The notes: generated from the letters alone by a model not told the origin. A DNA stretch of 60,000 nt from Nematostella vectensis (GCF_932526225.1 NC_064039.1:13660139-13720138); one strand, 5' to 3'. Shown: positions 11,901 to 42,800, counted from the stretch's first letter. Numbers and translations: made by a program.

Positions 11901-14892
11901 CAGTGATATGAGCTTTACTTCTCATGTCAGCACCAGGTTAAATCCTGGGTCAAGTCGACTTCGCATTTTCCCAGGGGGGGTAAAAACCTGTCTTTTTGAA
12001 TTGAGAACTATGATTCCCTTGTATTCTTGAATAGTAAGGTTCGGCGATATATCGAATTTATACCGAAATCGCGATATCAAATTTTGCGCAGTACCTTGCG
12101 ATATAAATAAATTAATTGATAGGCTATACAATGCATCAAATTGCTGACTTTTGGCTCTTTTCTCTGGTTTTACGCCACTAATTTCAATCAAATATACCTC
12201 AAAATTGTCCACAGAATGTCCACACAATTCCGCCATCATAATCTAGAGTTGTTATGGCAATTTTACTTAGTTTGGTGGCACTTTCCTTGCCGAAAATTGC
12301 ATTTAACTTCTCCTGGGCCGCCATGTTGGCTGTTGGGGTGTCATGTGACTTGAACAGCCAATCACTATGAGGCTTACAAAAAAAACGTTCAATATCGCAC
12401 AATATCGCAAAATCAAAGTGCATATCGCATATCGCACATTTTTCCAATATCGCCGAACCCTATTGAATAGGGGTGATAAGGGTGGAGGTCCTGTTTCTGA
12501 CCGCAATTAATCTGTACAGGAGCATCAGCTTAATCATTAACTCAGTAGATTTATTCTGTACCACCTTCTTTCTCTTTCGAAGTGCTAAATAATAGCTTTC
12601 TTTCTGTGTTCTAGGTTGCTGATAGCTCCCCTATTCCTATCATACTGTACAGTGTTCCTGCCAACACCGGTATAGATCTCCCCGTTGAGTGTGTCATTAA
12701 CCTTTCTTCCCACCCTAACATTATTGGCGTCAAGGACAGTGGTGGAGACGTATGTATTTTTCTCATATCATCATCAAGCTTTGGTAGTCTAGTAAAGCTC
12801 ATTCAGTAAGTTATTGCTAACAATTTTCATTGTAGATATCAAAGATAGGTTATATGGTTCACAAAACCTCTGGAAACAACTTCCAAGTCCTTGCCGGATC
12901 TGCCAGTTTTTTGCTTGCATCATATGTGCTAGGTAACAAATTAAAAGCTCCATAATCTATTTAATTTATGTCTTTTAGAATGAAATGAAAAGGCTGCTCA
13001 GAAGCGTTTGACTTCTAGATTTCGTATTGTTGGGCTACAAAATTACTCCTAAAATGATAAAAGTAAAAAGAACAGAAGTTATCCAAGTTTTACTTATTTT
13101 AATAGTTTGTATAGAATTATGTGTTTTTGTTGGTAGCCGGGGTGGCTCAGTGTGTTAGCGCGTCAGCATATGGGTCCTCTCACCTCTATTGAAACAGGTT
13201 CCATTCCTAGTCGAGACATGGATATATATTTCTGTTTCTTAGCCCTGAGTTTGACTTGTTGAACGTATGTGAGCCTGCTAGAGACTCGGTACCTCAGTAC
13301 CAAGATTCTTTATACATATTTAATTGGATTTTAAATGTGAAGTGTTTAGAACATGGCTTATACTTAAGTGCTATATACATGCTATATATTGTAGAAGCAT
13401 AAGATATGTTTCTTTTCACCACTTTTTCTTCCCTTCTCTATTTTAATGATGGTAATTATGACACTGTGTCTATTATAGGAGCTGTTGGGGGGGTGTGTGC
13501 ATTAGCCAACGTTCTTGGCAGTGAGGTGTGTCAGTTGCACCAGCTTTACCAGGAAGGCAAGCTGGACGAAGCAAGGTTGCTGCAGCACAAGCTTATTCTA
13601 CCAAACACTGCTGTAAGTCTACTACAATACTTTTCCAGGAAGCTCGCCTGACTCCAAGGAAAACAAACACAAATTCTCCCTATGGGCGCAGTCCAGGCTA
13701 ACCCACTTTTTTACTCTTCATACTACCTTATTCTGCTTTATTTCCGTGCGTACTTTAATTCGCGATTTAAAAAAAATCGCGAACTTAAAGACCCGTGAAA
13801 AAAAATCCGCGAACTTTAATCTCGCGAGATTTAATGTATATATAAAAATTGATGACAGAGATTGAAAGTTCGGAGCCGAAATTTCTATTTAGATATCCTA
13901 GTAAGGACATGTAATGAAACTATCAATATTGGCTCAGGAGCAAGATCACATTTCCATTACTGAGACAGACTTTTAAAAAGGGACAACGTGTTGCTTTTGC
14001 TTCAATATATTGGTCAGTTGTCAATTTTTTTTGTAAAAACGAAAAAAATTAAGTCACTTGAACTTAAAATTCGCCAAATCAAATCCCCCACAAATACAAT
14101 TTTTCTCCGCGATCGCAAAATTAAAGACTCTTGAAATGTGCTGTGAAAATGTTCGCGAAAATTAAGACGTGCGAAAATAAAGAATAAAGTACTTCGCTTC
14201 TAGGACGGCTATGAGGAAGACTAGATTGGAGCTGAATGTTGAAGAAGCATTTTTCATGCATTCATGTTCCTGTATTGTTTCTAGGCAAGAAAAAAATAAC
14301 TGGTTTTACTGTAACCTTACAGCACCTGAAACTCCCTTCTATGTCGTTTTTCAATGTTTTTTCCCTTCAGATTCCCCTCCTCTTTCTGAACTCTTTATTC
14401 CTTCGCCCATTTTTCAAAGTAACAGTGAAACAGTACAGCATATTTTCCCGATTATAGAAAAGGTTTTTCCTGTCTGTAGTTTTATTTGCCTTGGTAATTC
14501 AATGCTAGAAATCATGTTTTTTCTTCATAAGCTTCTTTTCTCCCGATTTTTTTCTATATTTATCGCCAATTTTCATACCATGATCTCAAAAATGTCCCCT
14601 TGACTGATGCCTAATGTAGCCTGTCAGAATCAGAACAACTGCGTAGAAGACAACTCCGATTATAAATTGTGCTAACTGCTCTATTTCAGCTCTGACTATC
14701 CCAGTCAGCTTATTTCTTTCCTATGGTTGATTTAAGGTGACCAAGACCTATGGGGTTGCCGGTTTGAAGGCCTCCATGGACATGATGGGCCTCTATGGTG
14801 GGCCCACCCGTTCGCCTCTTATGCGCTCCACCCAGAAGCAGATGCTCGACATAGCAGGGATATTCAAGGAGTTTGAAGGGTTTGGAGGATAA
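8957..14892 (+). CDS. HOGA1: 4-hydroxy-2-oxoglutarate aldolase, mitochondrial (HOGA1-like), 7 exons
   Basis: Exons: 8957-9260, 10983-11111, 11669-11796, 12615-12749, 12836-12932, 13479-13612, 14737-14892. They join in one frame to 360 aa. The enzyme cleaves 4-hydroxy-2-oxoglutarate to pyruvate and glyoxylate, the last step of hydroxyproline breakdown in mitochondria. It belongs to the DapA/NAL class I aldolase family (TIM barrel). Visible signatures: GSNGE at 107-111, YSVPANTG with the catalytic Tyr199, and GVKDSGGD with the Schiff-base Lys227. Residues 1-50 contain no Asp or Glu and several Arg, as expected of a mitochondrial targeting peptide; this explains the extra length over the human enzyme (about 327 aa). 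An in-frame ATG nine codons upstream (8930) and Met51 are alternative starts. Introns 1, 3, 5 and 6 each carry mobile elements. UTRs were not determined. Confidence 0.95.
9338..9449. mobile_element. Small inverted-repeat element rich in CGCGAAA, HOGA1 intron 1
   Basis: The two halves are imperfect inverted repeats: GTACCTTAATTTTCGCGTC on the left, and on the right GCGCGAAAATTAGG leading to GAGTAC. The motif TTCGCGAAAATTAAG recurs inside. It resembles the termini of the larger element at 13727-14192, so they may be one family. I classify it as a MITE from structure only. Confidence 0.5.
9498..10342. mobile_element. hAT-like non-autonomous transposon, HOGA1 intron 1
   Basis: The left end CCCGGCGTAATTAATCGAT is matched by a perfect 19 bp inverted copy at the right end. 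The element is flanked by direct repeats TATTGAC (9491-9497 and 10343-10349), a 7 bp, possibly 8 bp, target-site duplication. The subterminal regions are packed with ATCGAT motifs in both orientations, which is typical of transposase-binding subterminal repeats. No transposase frame is present in the 845 bp. Confidence 0.8.
10800..10990 (+). repeat. Minisatellite carrying copies of the HOGA1 exon 2 acceptor
   Basis: Four copies of CTGTTGGGCAGGTTATGTT or a close variant, with the acceptor AG at 10812, 10863, 10922 and 10981. Spacing is 51, 59 and 59 bp. Only the last copy leads into exon 2 (exon starts 10983). The preceding ones duplicate the acceptor plus the first eight exon bases and then diverge into GCCATGCAATAT. 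Confidence 0.85.
12035..12462. mobile_element. hAT-like MITE, HOGA1 intron 3
   Basis: The left end TAAGGTTCGGCGATAT and the right end (complement TAGGGTTCGGCGATAT) differ by one base in 16. The element is flanked by a perfect 8 bp duplication TTGAATAG at 12027-12034 and 12463-12470, the length typical of hAT insertions. Subterminal ATATCGC motifs are abundant. At 428 bp it cannot encode a transposase. Confidence 0.85.
13135..13330 (+). mobile_element. tRNA-derived SINE, HOGA1 intron 5
   Basis: The head GCCGGGGTGGCTCAG followed by GTTAGCGCG looks like a tRNA acceptor/D-arm with an RNA polymerase III A box. About 45 bp downstream, GGTTCCATTCC fits a B box with little deviation. The tRNA-like head continues into an unrelated tail rather than closing a tRNA acceptor stem, so it is a SINE rather than a functional tRNA. 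The 3' boundary is approximate. Confidence 0.65.
13727..14192. mobile_element. MITE with CGCGAAAATTAAG termini, HOGA1 intron 6
   Basis: The left terminus has TTTATTTCCGTGCGTACTTT then AATTCGCG. The right terminus has its diverged inverted match TTCGCGAAAATTAAGACGTG then CGAAAATAAAG. The inverted repeats are roughly 40 bp and imperfect. Short internal CGCGAA and TTCGCG motifs recur. No coding capacity is visible. It is probably in the same family as 9338-9449. Confidence 0.6.
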
Positions 14893-15383
14893 ACCATGAA
14901 GACGAGAGACAAAAAGGAAAATAAGAGGAAGTTTTCCTAACTTGGAATTTGAGGGTTGTATTAAAGGTGTGTGCCACTAAGGAATTTAAGCAACTACGAC
15001 GGCGACGACAAGAAGTGTGACCCCGCGAAAAAACTTTCATGCTCAATTAACCATCTCAGCTGTAAGCATGCGCGCGCACTCACCATGGAAACCTACCTCA
15101 ACTCTACCAGCATGCAGCGCGCGTTTCGTTTAATGTAACCTGTTTGCTGGTTCATTTGCGATAACAGTAATTAGTACAGAATACCTCTGGTCTTCAAGCA
15201 TCAGAAATCATAGGGTAATTACTAGCACAGCACATGTTGGCTTATAGGGAAATAATGTAAAAAAAAAGCGCGCGCTGCATTCTGGTAGTTGAGGTAGGTT
15301 TCTATGGTTATGCGAGCGCAAACTTATAGTTGGAATTGCCTATCCTAAACTAGTTTAAAAAAATTTCACTCGTTTTTGTAGTA

Positions 15384-15842
15384 CAGTGGAACCTGGGTTT
15401 TACGATGTGTCTCGGGATAAAGAAAATGTTGGGTAAAATCGAGGTATCGTTGCTAAGAGGTCTTTGATTTTACGATATAAAGCGAGATCGGGTTAGTTAT
15501 CAACTTTCACAAAATAATTATATTGTAACTGTACTCTGTGAAAGACTGTCGCTTACTCTCTGTATGGTTGTAATTTGTATTTAACAAGATCTGTCAAGTC
15601 AAGAAATCGATTAACTTTAATGGTCTTGTGTGGTGGTGTCTTGAGTTTTTCTCTCTTTGTTTATAAACAGAATCAGTAATATCGTTGTATCGAGTTCAAA
15701 ATCGAGAATATCGTTGTATCCAATATCCTTAGATCGAGGTAATTTCTTATACATTTCACTGTATTTCCGCCGGGAGAAAGGGACGCCATCGTAAAGTCGA
15801 AGTTATCGTAAAATCCAGTATCGCAAAATCCAGGTTCCACTG
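15384..15842. mobile_element. pogo/Tigger-like MITE
   Basis: The ends CAGTGGAACCTGGGTTTTAC and its complement (two mismatches over 23 bp) are flanked by TA on both sides (15382-15383 and 15843-15844). This is the target-site choice of Tc1/mariner-pogo elements, and CAGTGGAACCT termini are known from pogo/Tigger families. Interior repeats of ATCGTTGTATC and AAAATCGAG are seen; no transposase. Confidence 0.8.
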
Positions 15843-17721
15843 TACCAAAAAAGTATAGACAAGCCTAGAACCTCATTTCAAACATAAAGGAAAACGGCTG
15901 AAATATATCAGACAAGTTACATTTCATGTCTGGTTCTTTGAATTTTGAATTTTCTATTTTCTTCCGCCGTCGTTCGCGTTGCTGTTGCCTTTTCTCCCCA
16001 CTCGGTGTTTTGAGGGGGGAGGGGGGCATCTTAATGGCAATTCGCAACTCGTCTCAAGCATGGAGACACTTATCGAAATCAGGAAAAAGCATACATTGAC
16101 TCCGCCATGATTGAAAAAAAAAAAAAGACTGAAGTTTCCTTGCCAAGGTAAACCTTACCTCTGTGCAAATGGTTTCCAATAAAATTGGGATAAAGAAGGC
16201 GATTGCCTTCATTTAATTAAAACTTTAAATATAATATTTGTAGTTTTTCAAAGAAATCAGATAAAATTAGGTTGGTAGTTAGGTTATTCTGGAGAGCATA
16301 TTCTTATCTAATTAACCAACTTTTTGATTAGCGTTTTATTTTGTGTTTGTAAAGGTTTTCGTCATACAGCACTTATACGGAACCACGGTCTTGTTATGAC
16401 CCAGCATTCTTTGGGATCCCATTTCCCCGCATAGAGGTTTTCGCGTGTAATGCGAGCATGTAATACACATACATCCCGATGAAAGCCCTAGATCAAGGGC
16501 CAGGTGCCAGATAGGATGATTAGCCAAAATCTAATCGCAACATGAGACCCACAACTCGTTAAATATGTGGCGAGTGAACGGCAGATGGTGTCTGTCTATG
16601 TAATGTGTGATTCCAGAAAAAAAACCTTTCCAGTCTTAGGGAAAGAATTTTTCATGCAAGGGGAAGAGGGAGAGAGGTATGAAATCACACGATTTTGATT
16701 TCAAAGCAGAAAGAAAACGGGGGAAATATTTTTCACGTGATTATATTTGACAAACTGATTTTGACGGGAGATTCTAGTTTTCGCTGGTTGGGAGTTTTTG
16801 GCGATAATTTCATTTAGAATTTACGAGGCGTCGAGTGAAAAGTACCGACTACTTCAGTTGAAGTGGTAACTAAGGATCTATTGCTTTTGAAAACTGATAA
16901 TATTGAGCCGCCACTCACGACGACTAAATTGAATTGAAGAGTCGCAAAGTCGGAATGTGCAATAGAGTTCACATAAAGGTAAAAGCAAGTACTTATAGAA
17001 ATCTTTTGAAGCAATACTTTCATCTTAATGAAAATCCTTTTTTTTTAAATCTTAAATAAGCTTACGAAAGGCTGGCCAAGTTACAACACGAATTGTTTTA
17101 AAAATACATTAGTTTTGTTTTAAAATGCATTTTGTCTGTCTAGGAAGCGCTCGTTTTTTTTCCTCGTCATAATTAGCAGTTGCCTGCAATGAAAACAGAA
17201 CTTTCGAGGGATCAACAAATCTGTGAATACTTAGAAACCGAGCCGGAATAAAGATAAAGTTCCCCCACTTTCTTTCGTCATCCACGATAAATAGTCTTCT
17301 CGTAGCAATAAAGTATTTGTTCTTTCAATAAAATCCCTGTTATACATAGCGTGCCTGTTTTAGTTTTGTTTAAATTACAATGTAGATACTTAATACATAT
17401 CACTTAGCAAAATTAGAGATAGTTTATCTTGAATTTAAATCGAATAATATATTCTTCACTCTTACGTACCGTTCTAAGGTTCTTTTCTCGCCATTTTTCT
17501 AATACCGATACAGTCACAATTTTCCCTTTTTAAATCTATCAAAACGGAGTCTAAATTGATTACTGTAAAATCTTATCTCCCATGTAAGTTTCCACCCTAA
17601 TGTTTCCACATTCCCGACCTTTCGGGATTATTTTGCCTTGGGGTACCTTTCAATAGCGTGACTCTAATATGACATTTTGTCACGTAAAACGGTCTCCCTG
17701 GGGAACTGGGTCCTACTGGCG

Positions 17722-17729
17722 TGACGTCA
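17722..17729. promoter_or_regulatory. CRE/ATF-like palindrome upstream of SLK
   Basis: TGACGTCA lies about 240 bp upstream of the SLK start codon. It is a perfect CREB/ATF site. The role is inferred from position only. Confidence 0.3.
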
Positions 17730-17969
17730 CTGGACTTGGAATTTAGAGCAATGGAGGAGTTGTTTCTTGAAGAGCGGTCCATTCTAATTTGGTTTTCCAA
17801 ATGATACGCCAGGTTCTGATATATAATTTTCCTCAGAGCCATAACCCAAGAATAACTTAGTATTTTTGTCTACTTTGTTTCAAACGACAAGGAATTTGAA
17901 GTCGAATTTCTGCTGCAATTCGCCGGCTAAGTCGATCTAGCTGAGTATACATGTCCGTAGGAAATCAAG

Positions 17970-35673
<17,704 letters not shown>

Positions 35674-35929
35674 CCTTCGTTTGATGCCTTGTTCATAACA
35701 TTGGGATAAATATCAATGTCAAGGTTCCCTTGAATGACCACCCGGTCCCAGTCTCCTTGCTCGAGCTTCTGCAGTGGGCACGTGATAGTTTTCTTTTGTG
35801 GCTTTCATCGGGTGATGTCCCCGTAAATGCAGATCAAATCAACAGATTAACATAGTTTTGAGTTCAAAATCGTCATTTGCAAAGATAGGCCCTTTGCTGG
35901 AACTTCTCGGTCGTTATCCACGAGTGACT

Positions 35930-36390
35930 CGCGATGTTATTCGGAGATGCGTATTGTTATTCGCGAGTGACTCGGTTTTATTCGCAAGTGCCTCGTAATT
36001 CGTGATTTACTGGGTGTTATTCGCGAGTGATTTGGTCTTATTCGTGAGTGACTCTGTGTTATTTGTGAGTGCCTCGTAATTCGTGATTTACTCTTTGTTA
36101 TTCGCCACTGATTCGGTCTTATTCGTGAGTGACTGTGTTATTTGTGAGTGTCTCGTAATACGTGATTTACTCGTTGTTATTCGCGACTGATTCGGTCTTA
36201 TTCGTGAGTGACTCTGTGTTATTTGTGAGTGCCTCTGTGTTATTTGTGAGTGCCTTGTAATACGTGATTTACTCGGTGTTATTCGCGACTGATTCGGTCT
36301 TATTCGTGAGTGACTCTGTGTTATTTGTGAGTGCCTCGTAATACGTGATTTATTCGGTGTTATTCGCAAGTGACGCGGTGTTATTCGTGT
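35930..36390. repeat. Minisatellite in the likely SLK 3'UTR
   Basis: Composite repeat built from roughly 18-20 bp subunits such as TATTCGTGAGTGACTC and TATTTGTGAGTGCCTCGTAA, organised in a higher unit of about 81 bp repeated four to five times. It starts about 250 bp after the SLK stop codon and so may be transcribed in the 3'UTR. Confidence 0.85.
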
Positions 36391-36875
36391 TGTTTTACAG
36401 AGGCTTTCTTGCCTTCCAATAAGAACTGAATACTACTTTACTACCATGCGAATTTTTGTTAAAGTTTATAAATCTCGCTGAAGTAGGCACGGTCAATTGA
36501 AAAAAAGTTGAAAAGAGGAAGGGTCGGACTTTATTTTCTTTGTTTTCTACACACTTTCTTGTACTATACTAATATTTGAGTACACTAGTGTGCATGTGTG
36601 TGCACTCTGTTCTCATTCATTCTCTTTCCATTTTTTTTATTGTCCGATCCTATGGGACCGACCAAGTCTGCTTGTTCCAAATTATTTTTAGAGATTTTGC
36701 CTCCTTTGAAATTGTTTGGATAATAATCGTTACCCACGCGTCATATGTCGAATGGTCTCTCGCAGTACTGCAGTTCAGTGGCGAGTAATCGATGTGCGTT
36801 TATTGCTAAATCCACAGCGCTCGCGCAGTCTTTCTTGTAAAGGTTCATCATCATATTATATAATTTGATATAAAG

Positions 36876-36881
36876 AATAAA
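36876..36881 (+). terminator. Candidate SLK polyadenylation signal
   Basis: AATAAA 1.2 kb downstream of the SLK stop codon, in AT-rich sequence. It is the first canonical signal I noticed on this strand beyond the 3' minisatellite. The true cleavage site is unknown. Confidence 0.3.
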
Positions 36882-37330
36882 TTAGAAGTGAAATTAATCT
36901 ATTGTTCGTTTTGTTGATGAGTCGTAGGTACTTTTGGACTCATGATTTTCCCTCCATCCCTGTTTCTACAGTAATAACACCCATCTATGAAAAAAGGGTA
37001 TGATCTGTGAATCTCTTGGCATTGTTGGAGCTTCGTATAATTTTCCCTTACCCATAACCCCCTTTTCCCCCACCACTCCAACAACGACATAAATAACGCT
37101 AGATCATCTTTTGCGAAAAGCTCTCAAAATCCGTCGGGGTTCGTCGGGTTCATTTTGTGGCATTGATTTCCCTGGATTTTCCCATTAATTTCATAAAGGT
37201 TTTTAGTCAATAGAACAAATGATAATAGGATTGCTGAACACTCAAAAGGTTGGGGCTCCTAAAAAAGTTCCTCTAAGGAAAGGCTCTATTTTATTTTGTT
37301 TTAGCCCTAGCTAATTGTTGCGCGCGCATC

Positions 37331-37506
37331 CAAAATGCCACAGACTGGTGAGCAACAGCTGATCTCAAATGGCGTACGAAGTGGAGTTTACAGATGAAGC
37401 TATAGAAAATGCTGCTAAAGTGCTACTTTCGCGGAGTTTTGAAGTCACATTTCCCTTTGTCCGCATTTTGGATCAGCTGTGGCCCGACAATCCGTGGCAT
37501 TTTGAA
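37331..37506. mobile_element. Inverted-repeat element with small ORF
   Basis: CAAAATGCCACAGACTGG...CAGCTGATC on the left is mirrored by GATCAGCTGTGG...CCGTGGCATTTTG on the right. The inverted repeats are about 34 bp and imperfect. A + strand frame starts at ATG 37369 (MAYEVEFTDEAIENAAKVLL) and runs 55 codons to TAA 37534-37536, through and past the right repeat. I do not recognise this peptide. It may be the N-terminus of a transposon-encoded protein, or chance. Confidence 0.45.
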
Positions 37507-37805
37507 CATCGTGAAAACGGTCTATTACATTTATAATTTCGGCTTTATAAATCATAAAAAAGATGACTCATAACTTTACAGCTTTCACAGGAGAAGTGAT
37601 ACAACATTTTAAATGTTTTCAAAAGTGACCCCTTACAGAGCAATAGTTTCAGATCGGTCCACTTTTGAGGCCTGAGTGCCGTCTACACAAGCAAATTTTC
37701 ATTGAAAAATTTTCATTGCTGCATTAGCAATTGACATAGGTCATTATGCCGGCAGATATGCCGTGTATGTAGATATGCCGTGTATGCAGATATGCCGTGT
37801 ATGTA

Positions 37806-38600
<795 letters not shown>

Positions 38601-39254
38601 GATATGCCGTGTATGTATATATGCCGGTAGACATGCCAACACATTGGCAATGCTTTATTAATAGTCATGTCAATGTCTTTTGACAAAATATAAAAAACAA
38701 ATGCGTTTTCCTTCGCTCTCCAGTCAAAATTTTCCACCTCTTTAGGTTTGAGGTCGTTTTGCGAACAATTGGGGACTATCACGTGACTTTTCAGATGGTA
38801 AACTCGCGCGCGCTCATCACGCTTACAGCGGCAAAATTACAATAACAAAAAGCTGCTTATTTAGCACTCACGAGTAAACCAGAAAGTTTCTGTGTCAGAA
38901 AGGCTTATTTTCATTTAAAGATTTTATTTTTTCGTCGTTCTCTGGCGTGGCGGGCGCAGTCTGTTTTTATTTTGGCTTGAATTTGCCACCCACAAGGTTA
39001 CGTGATCAGTTAGTGCAAGTCGCCTATTGCAGTAGAAATTTAGAAAAATAAACATACCAGTGCAGGTTGGGCTACGAACATAGAAGTAATCATTGCCAAT
39101 TTTGCATTAAATTTGATGGGGTTTAGCGTTTCAAAGCAAAATTTCTCCGCGGAGTATGCCCCTTAACCCCCCTACCAACTGCCCACGCATTTGTCAACAT
39201 TGTATCCATGCTAAATTTAGGGTGAAAATACAACATGCGTGACCCAGACAGCAA

Positions 39255-39401
39255 AACTACGCAGGGGCGGATCTAGCTTTTCGCTTAAGAGGGGTTTCGC
39301 TCGGTGACAAAGGGGGGAGGGGCTTTTTGGAGTTTCTGACAGCCCAAAAGAGGGGAGGGGGTTAAACCCACTAAACCCTCCACTTAGATCCGCTACTGCT
39401 A
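39255..39401. mobile_element. Short MITE with GGGGCGGATCT end
   Basis: CAGGGGCGGATCT on the left faces AGATCCGCTACTG on the right, an inverted match with two mismatches. Both ends are flanked by CTACG, a possible 5 bp duplication. The interior is G-rich, with two inverted GGGGAGGGG-like stretches. Confidence 0.5.
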
Positions 39402-39745
39402 CGTAGGACCTGAAATTGTGGTATCCGGCGGTTACGTGTTTTAAGCGAACAGTTCCACAATGGGTCGTGTGTTGTGACCGCCAGCTTTGGCCGCGAGCTT
39501 TTTTTAGCAACATCGTTTGCTGCCCTATTTTTATTACGCCAGTTGACTAAAAACATTTTATTGTATCTTTTCTATAAACAAACGCCACCCAAAAAGATAG
39601 GCCTCATAGACTCTTCGCGCCTAAGTATAAGGAAAAATTAAATGTATGAGAGCTTATATAAAAAAATACTCCCGCCATATGTTTTATCGCCATGCTAAAA
39701 ATTTCCCGCCATTTTTAGTGCGAATGTAGTGCCTGCATCTAAATG

Positions 39746-39781
39746 TGACGTCATCAGCGGTGATATAAGTTCTGCGCATGC
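39746..39781. promoter_or_regulatory. CRE-like and NRF-1-like sites upstream of XPO7
   Basis: A perfect TGACGTCA at 39746-39753 and TGCGCATGC at 39773-39781 lie 71 and 44 bp before the XPO7 ATG. Both are common in promoters of animal housekeeping genes (CREB/ATF; NRF-1, here one half better than the other). Function is inferred from motif and position. Confidence 0.4.
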
Positions 39782-39816
39782 TGAAGAGACTGGAGCCACG
39801 TCCCGTCCAAAACAAC

Positions 39817-42800
39817 ATGGACGAACAGGTAGAACGCGTGTGTAGAACATCTTGAATTATTCCACGACTAACTCTTCACACTCTCACGATTTCTATTCCT
39901 CTCTTCCAGGAGATAGCTCAACTGGAGCTCCTTTGCAAGCAGCTTTACGAAGCGACCGACACTGCATCGAGAAACGCCGCGGAAAAAGCTCTGGTGAATT
40001 TTACGAGCTCTCCCGACTGTCTGACAAAATGTCAATTCCTTCTGGAGAGAGGAAATGTAAGTAGACAATTTAGCTGCTTAGTTTTTGTTCGATCTTCAAG
40101 GTTTTAGGGCTTATTTGGATAACTAAGGGTTTGGGGAAGTTGTTTTATTTTAGTCTCACGTTGGTTGCATGTTTGGTTTTGTTATTTATTAGCATATTCA
40201 ATGTACAACAATGTACGATGTTAGGCACATGTGTGCAGATTTTCGTTGCGCTTTTGTATTCGGACAGGGCATAATACAGGAGATACAAAACCAATTCCTT
40301 TTCTAAAACATTGCTTTTTCTTAGCATTTTATAACTTTACTGATTATTTTCTGTTGTTTATACTCTCTTTTAACTTCATTAATTTGTTAGTTTGTTTTTC
40401 TTGTTTTCCACTTTACATTCAATTCTTTCCCATTTTCCTTGTCTAGTGAAATAACTTGTGACAAAAATGTTGATGCTATTAATCAGGCTATATACAGGCT
40501 GTATATATAAACTTGATTATAACAGGCTATCTTTACATGACGGTGCACCCAGGGTGAAAAAAACTAGAAAACGAACATGAAAAGTTGTTGATAATATTAG
40601 AAGCCTAGAGGACTGTAGACAAGATCTCTGTAGAAAATGTATCTATAGATCACCCTATACATAAGCTTTTTTTCTCAAGGAATATAAAAAACGCAACAAT
40701 ACACGCTAGGTTCAAGTTCCACCTGACATGCTCTAGCTACAAGAGCAAAGAGACCTTTGATCTTATGTTTGTCATGCTGCTCACCATCTGTTACTGTAAT
40801 CAAGTCTCAAACTGCAGGAGTCAGAATTGAATAAAATATTATTATAGTTACCTAAAAATTCACAAGAAATCCACTGAAATGTTAAATGGATAGTGGATAA
40901 GCAGCCGATGTACACCCTTCTTCTTGAATTGTACTTGATACATTCGATCTGGATTTTACAATATATTTTCTTTCTTCCGAGGCATATCGTAAAATCCAGG
41001 TTCCACTGAATAATCAATGGGATTTGAAAAACAATCTCACCCTCTGATCAACACCCTTTAATTCGAATGCCTTGTTTTTTCAGTCGTCTTACTCACAACT
41101 TCTTGCTGCATCTTCCCTTACGAGGCTCATCAGCAGAAATGCTACATTTCCTGTCGAGCAGAGGGTTGATATACGTGAGTAAAAATTTTAAAAAGTTCTA
41201 ATACAAAATAATTAAAAACTCTACCACAGAACCTACATCATAAAAAAGTGCCACAGTGTTTGTTAGAGTAGATAAAGCAATCTATGACAAGTTTTTGGAC
41301 TATTAACACTATGCAGAGTCCATCAGAATATCTGATTTTCCTAACGATTTTTTCTCTCTGATTTCTTTTGTTATTGCTACCTGATGATGGTTTTATTTTA
41401 ACAGGAAATTATGTCCTAAACTATCTGGGTACAAGACCCAAACTAGCTTCCTTCGTGTCACAAGCTCTAATACAGGTAAACTTTAAGGCAACAGTAAATA
41501 TTTAAAGAGATCTAGCCAGCCACTCCTTTGCATTGTTTTCATTTCATATTGAAAAACAAAATAGTGGCTGATGGGGACTCAAAGGTATAAATATTCCGAT
41601 GTTGTAGCTAAAAAAATCTGTCACTGAAAGCATTTTTAAATGATGCCAGATGACTTTTAAGTATTTAAGTCCCAATAGCTGATCATATTGCACTGTTGAT
41701 AAGAACAAAGAAAAGCAGTTATTGTCAGGTTTTCTTGAACTGCTCAATCTATCAAAACAAGCTCTGATGATCACCTTGTGGTTTTTATATCAGATATGCT
41801 GTCCATGTATTGTCTAAGTTAAGAGTTAGATGAGCCTAAATATTCTATGGGGTAATATTATATTGTTTGTAGTTGTTTTTCATTTTTTTTTTTTTTTTTT
41901 GCACTCTTTTTCCAGCTGCTGACTCGACTCACTAAACTAAGTTGGTTTGATACTCACAAGAGTGAGCTTGTCTTCCGGACAATAAATGATGATGTCGGCA
42001 AATTTCTACAGGTAATCCCAGCTACCCACATATCTATAAGACATCAATGCTTGATTAAATAAATCTTAAGAAGAAATTTTTGTTCAATAAATGAAGTTTT
42101 GTTGTCTTTTCTGTTATTCCTCTAGAGTTCTGTCGACCATTGCATCATTGGTGTACAGATCCTTTCACAGCTTGTTTGTGAAATGAATCAGGTAAAAATA
42201 AAATAAGAATTTGTCAGTGTGAGGTCCCGAGTTATGATTATAAATAGATGGAAAATATTATATATTGCAACTCCTTTGCGATATTGTCTTGCCTGATTTT
42301 CAATGGTGTATGTATGTTAAGAGTCTGCCATGCTTCTTCTGTTTCCCAATCTGATTAACGTGGGGGTTCGTCAGGGTTAAAGTGATATGGATAATCATCA
42401 GGAAATTTGAAAAATAGCCCTAAAATACCTGCACTCTAAACATTGCTACCCTGAGAAATACCCCAGAAGCCCTAAAAATGCAATTTCATATAGAACCCCC
42501 GTGGCTGTTACACTTCAGCAAGACTTGTGTTTTTTATCATAAGGCGGCATTGAACAAATTTGGTACTGCATGCCAAATTGTTTGCAAAGTGCAAGGTTGA
42601 TTCATTGTAATACAGTGATTGTACCTCCTCCCCCTTTACTCTGTCATCTCTGTTTATCAGGGGGAAGAGAGGAAGGACAGCAGACTCTCTTGTACACATC
42701 TAAAAATTAGACTATCACAACCTGCAGTCATAGTGGCTCTCTATTAATTTCTGGCTATAACCATAAGAGTATTGAGACAATCTTTTGGTGTGAATTTTTT

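Larger units (their letters stand above)
14893..17969. other. Intergenic between HOGA1 and SLK
   Basis: Holds the HOGA1 3'UTR and the SLK promoter and 5'UTR, neither with defined ends. An AATAAA at 16178-16183 is a possible but distant poly(A) signal. Apart from the pogo-like MITE at 15384-15842 and a palindromic CRE-like site at 17722, I see no other feature. There is no exon of recognisable protein on either strand. Confidence 0.45.

Noticed and set aside
11850-11990. Third tRNA-derived SINE (AGTTCAGTGATATGAGC ... GGTTAAATCCTGG)
   Set aside because: A-box and B-box resemblance is partial and no conserved tail is visible; too weak to list.
13135-13210. Functional tRNA gene
   Set aside because: A and B boxes are visible, but there is no paired 3' acceptor strand and the sequence continues as a SINE body.
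42358-42502. MITE with GTGGGGGTTC / GAACCCCCGTG ends
   Set aside because: Only about 10 bp of inverted match, no duplication, and no internal structure.
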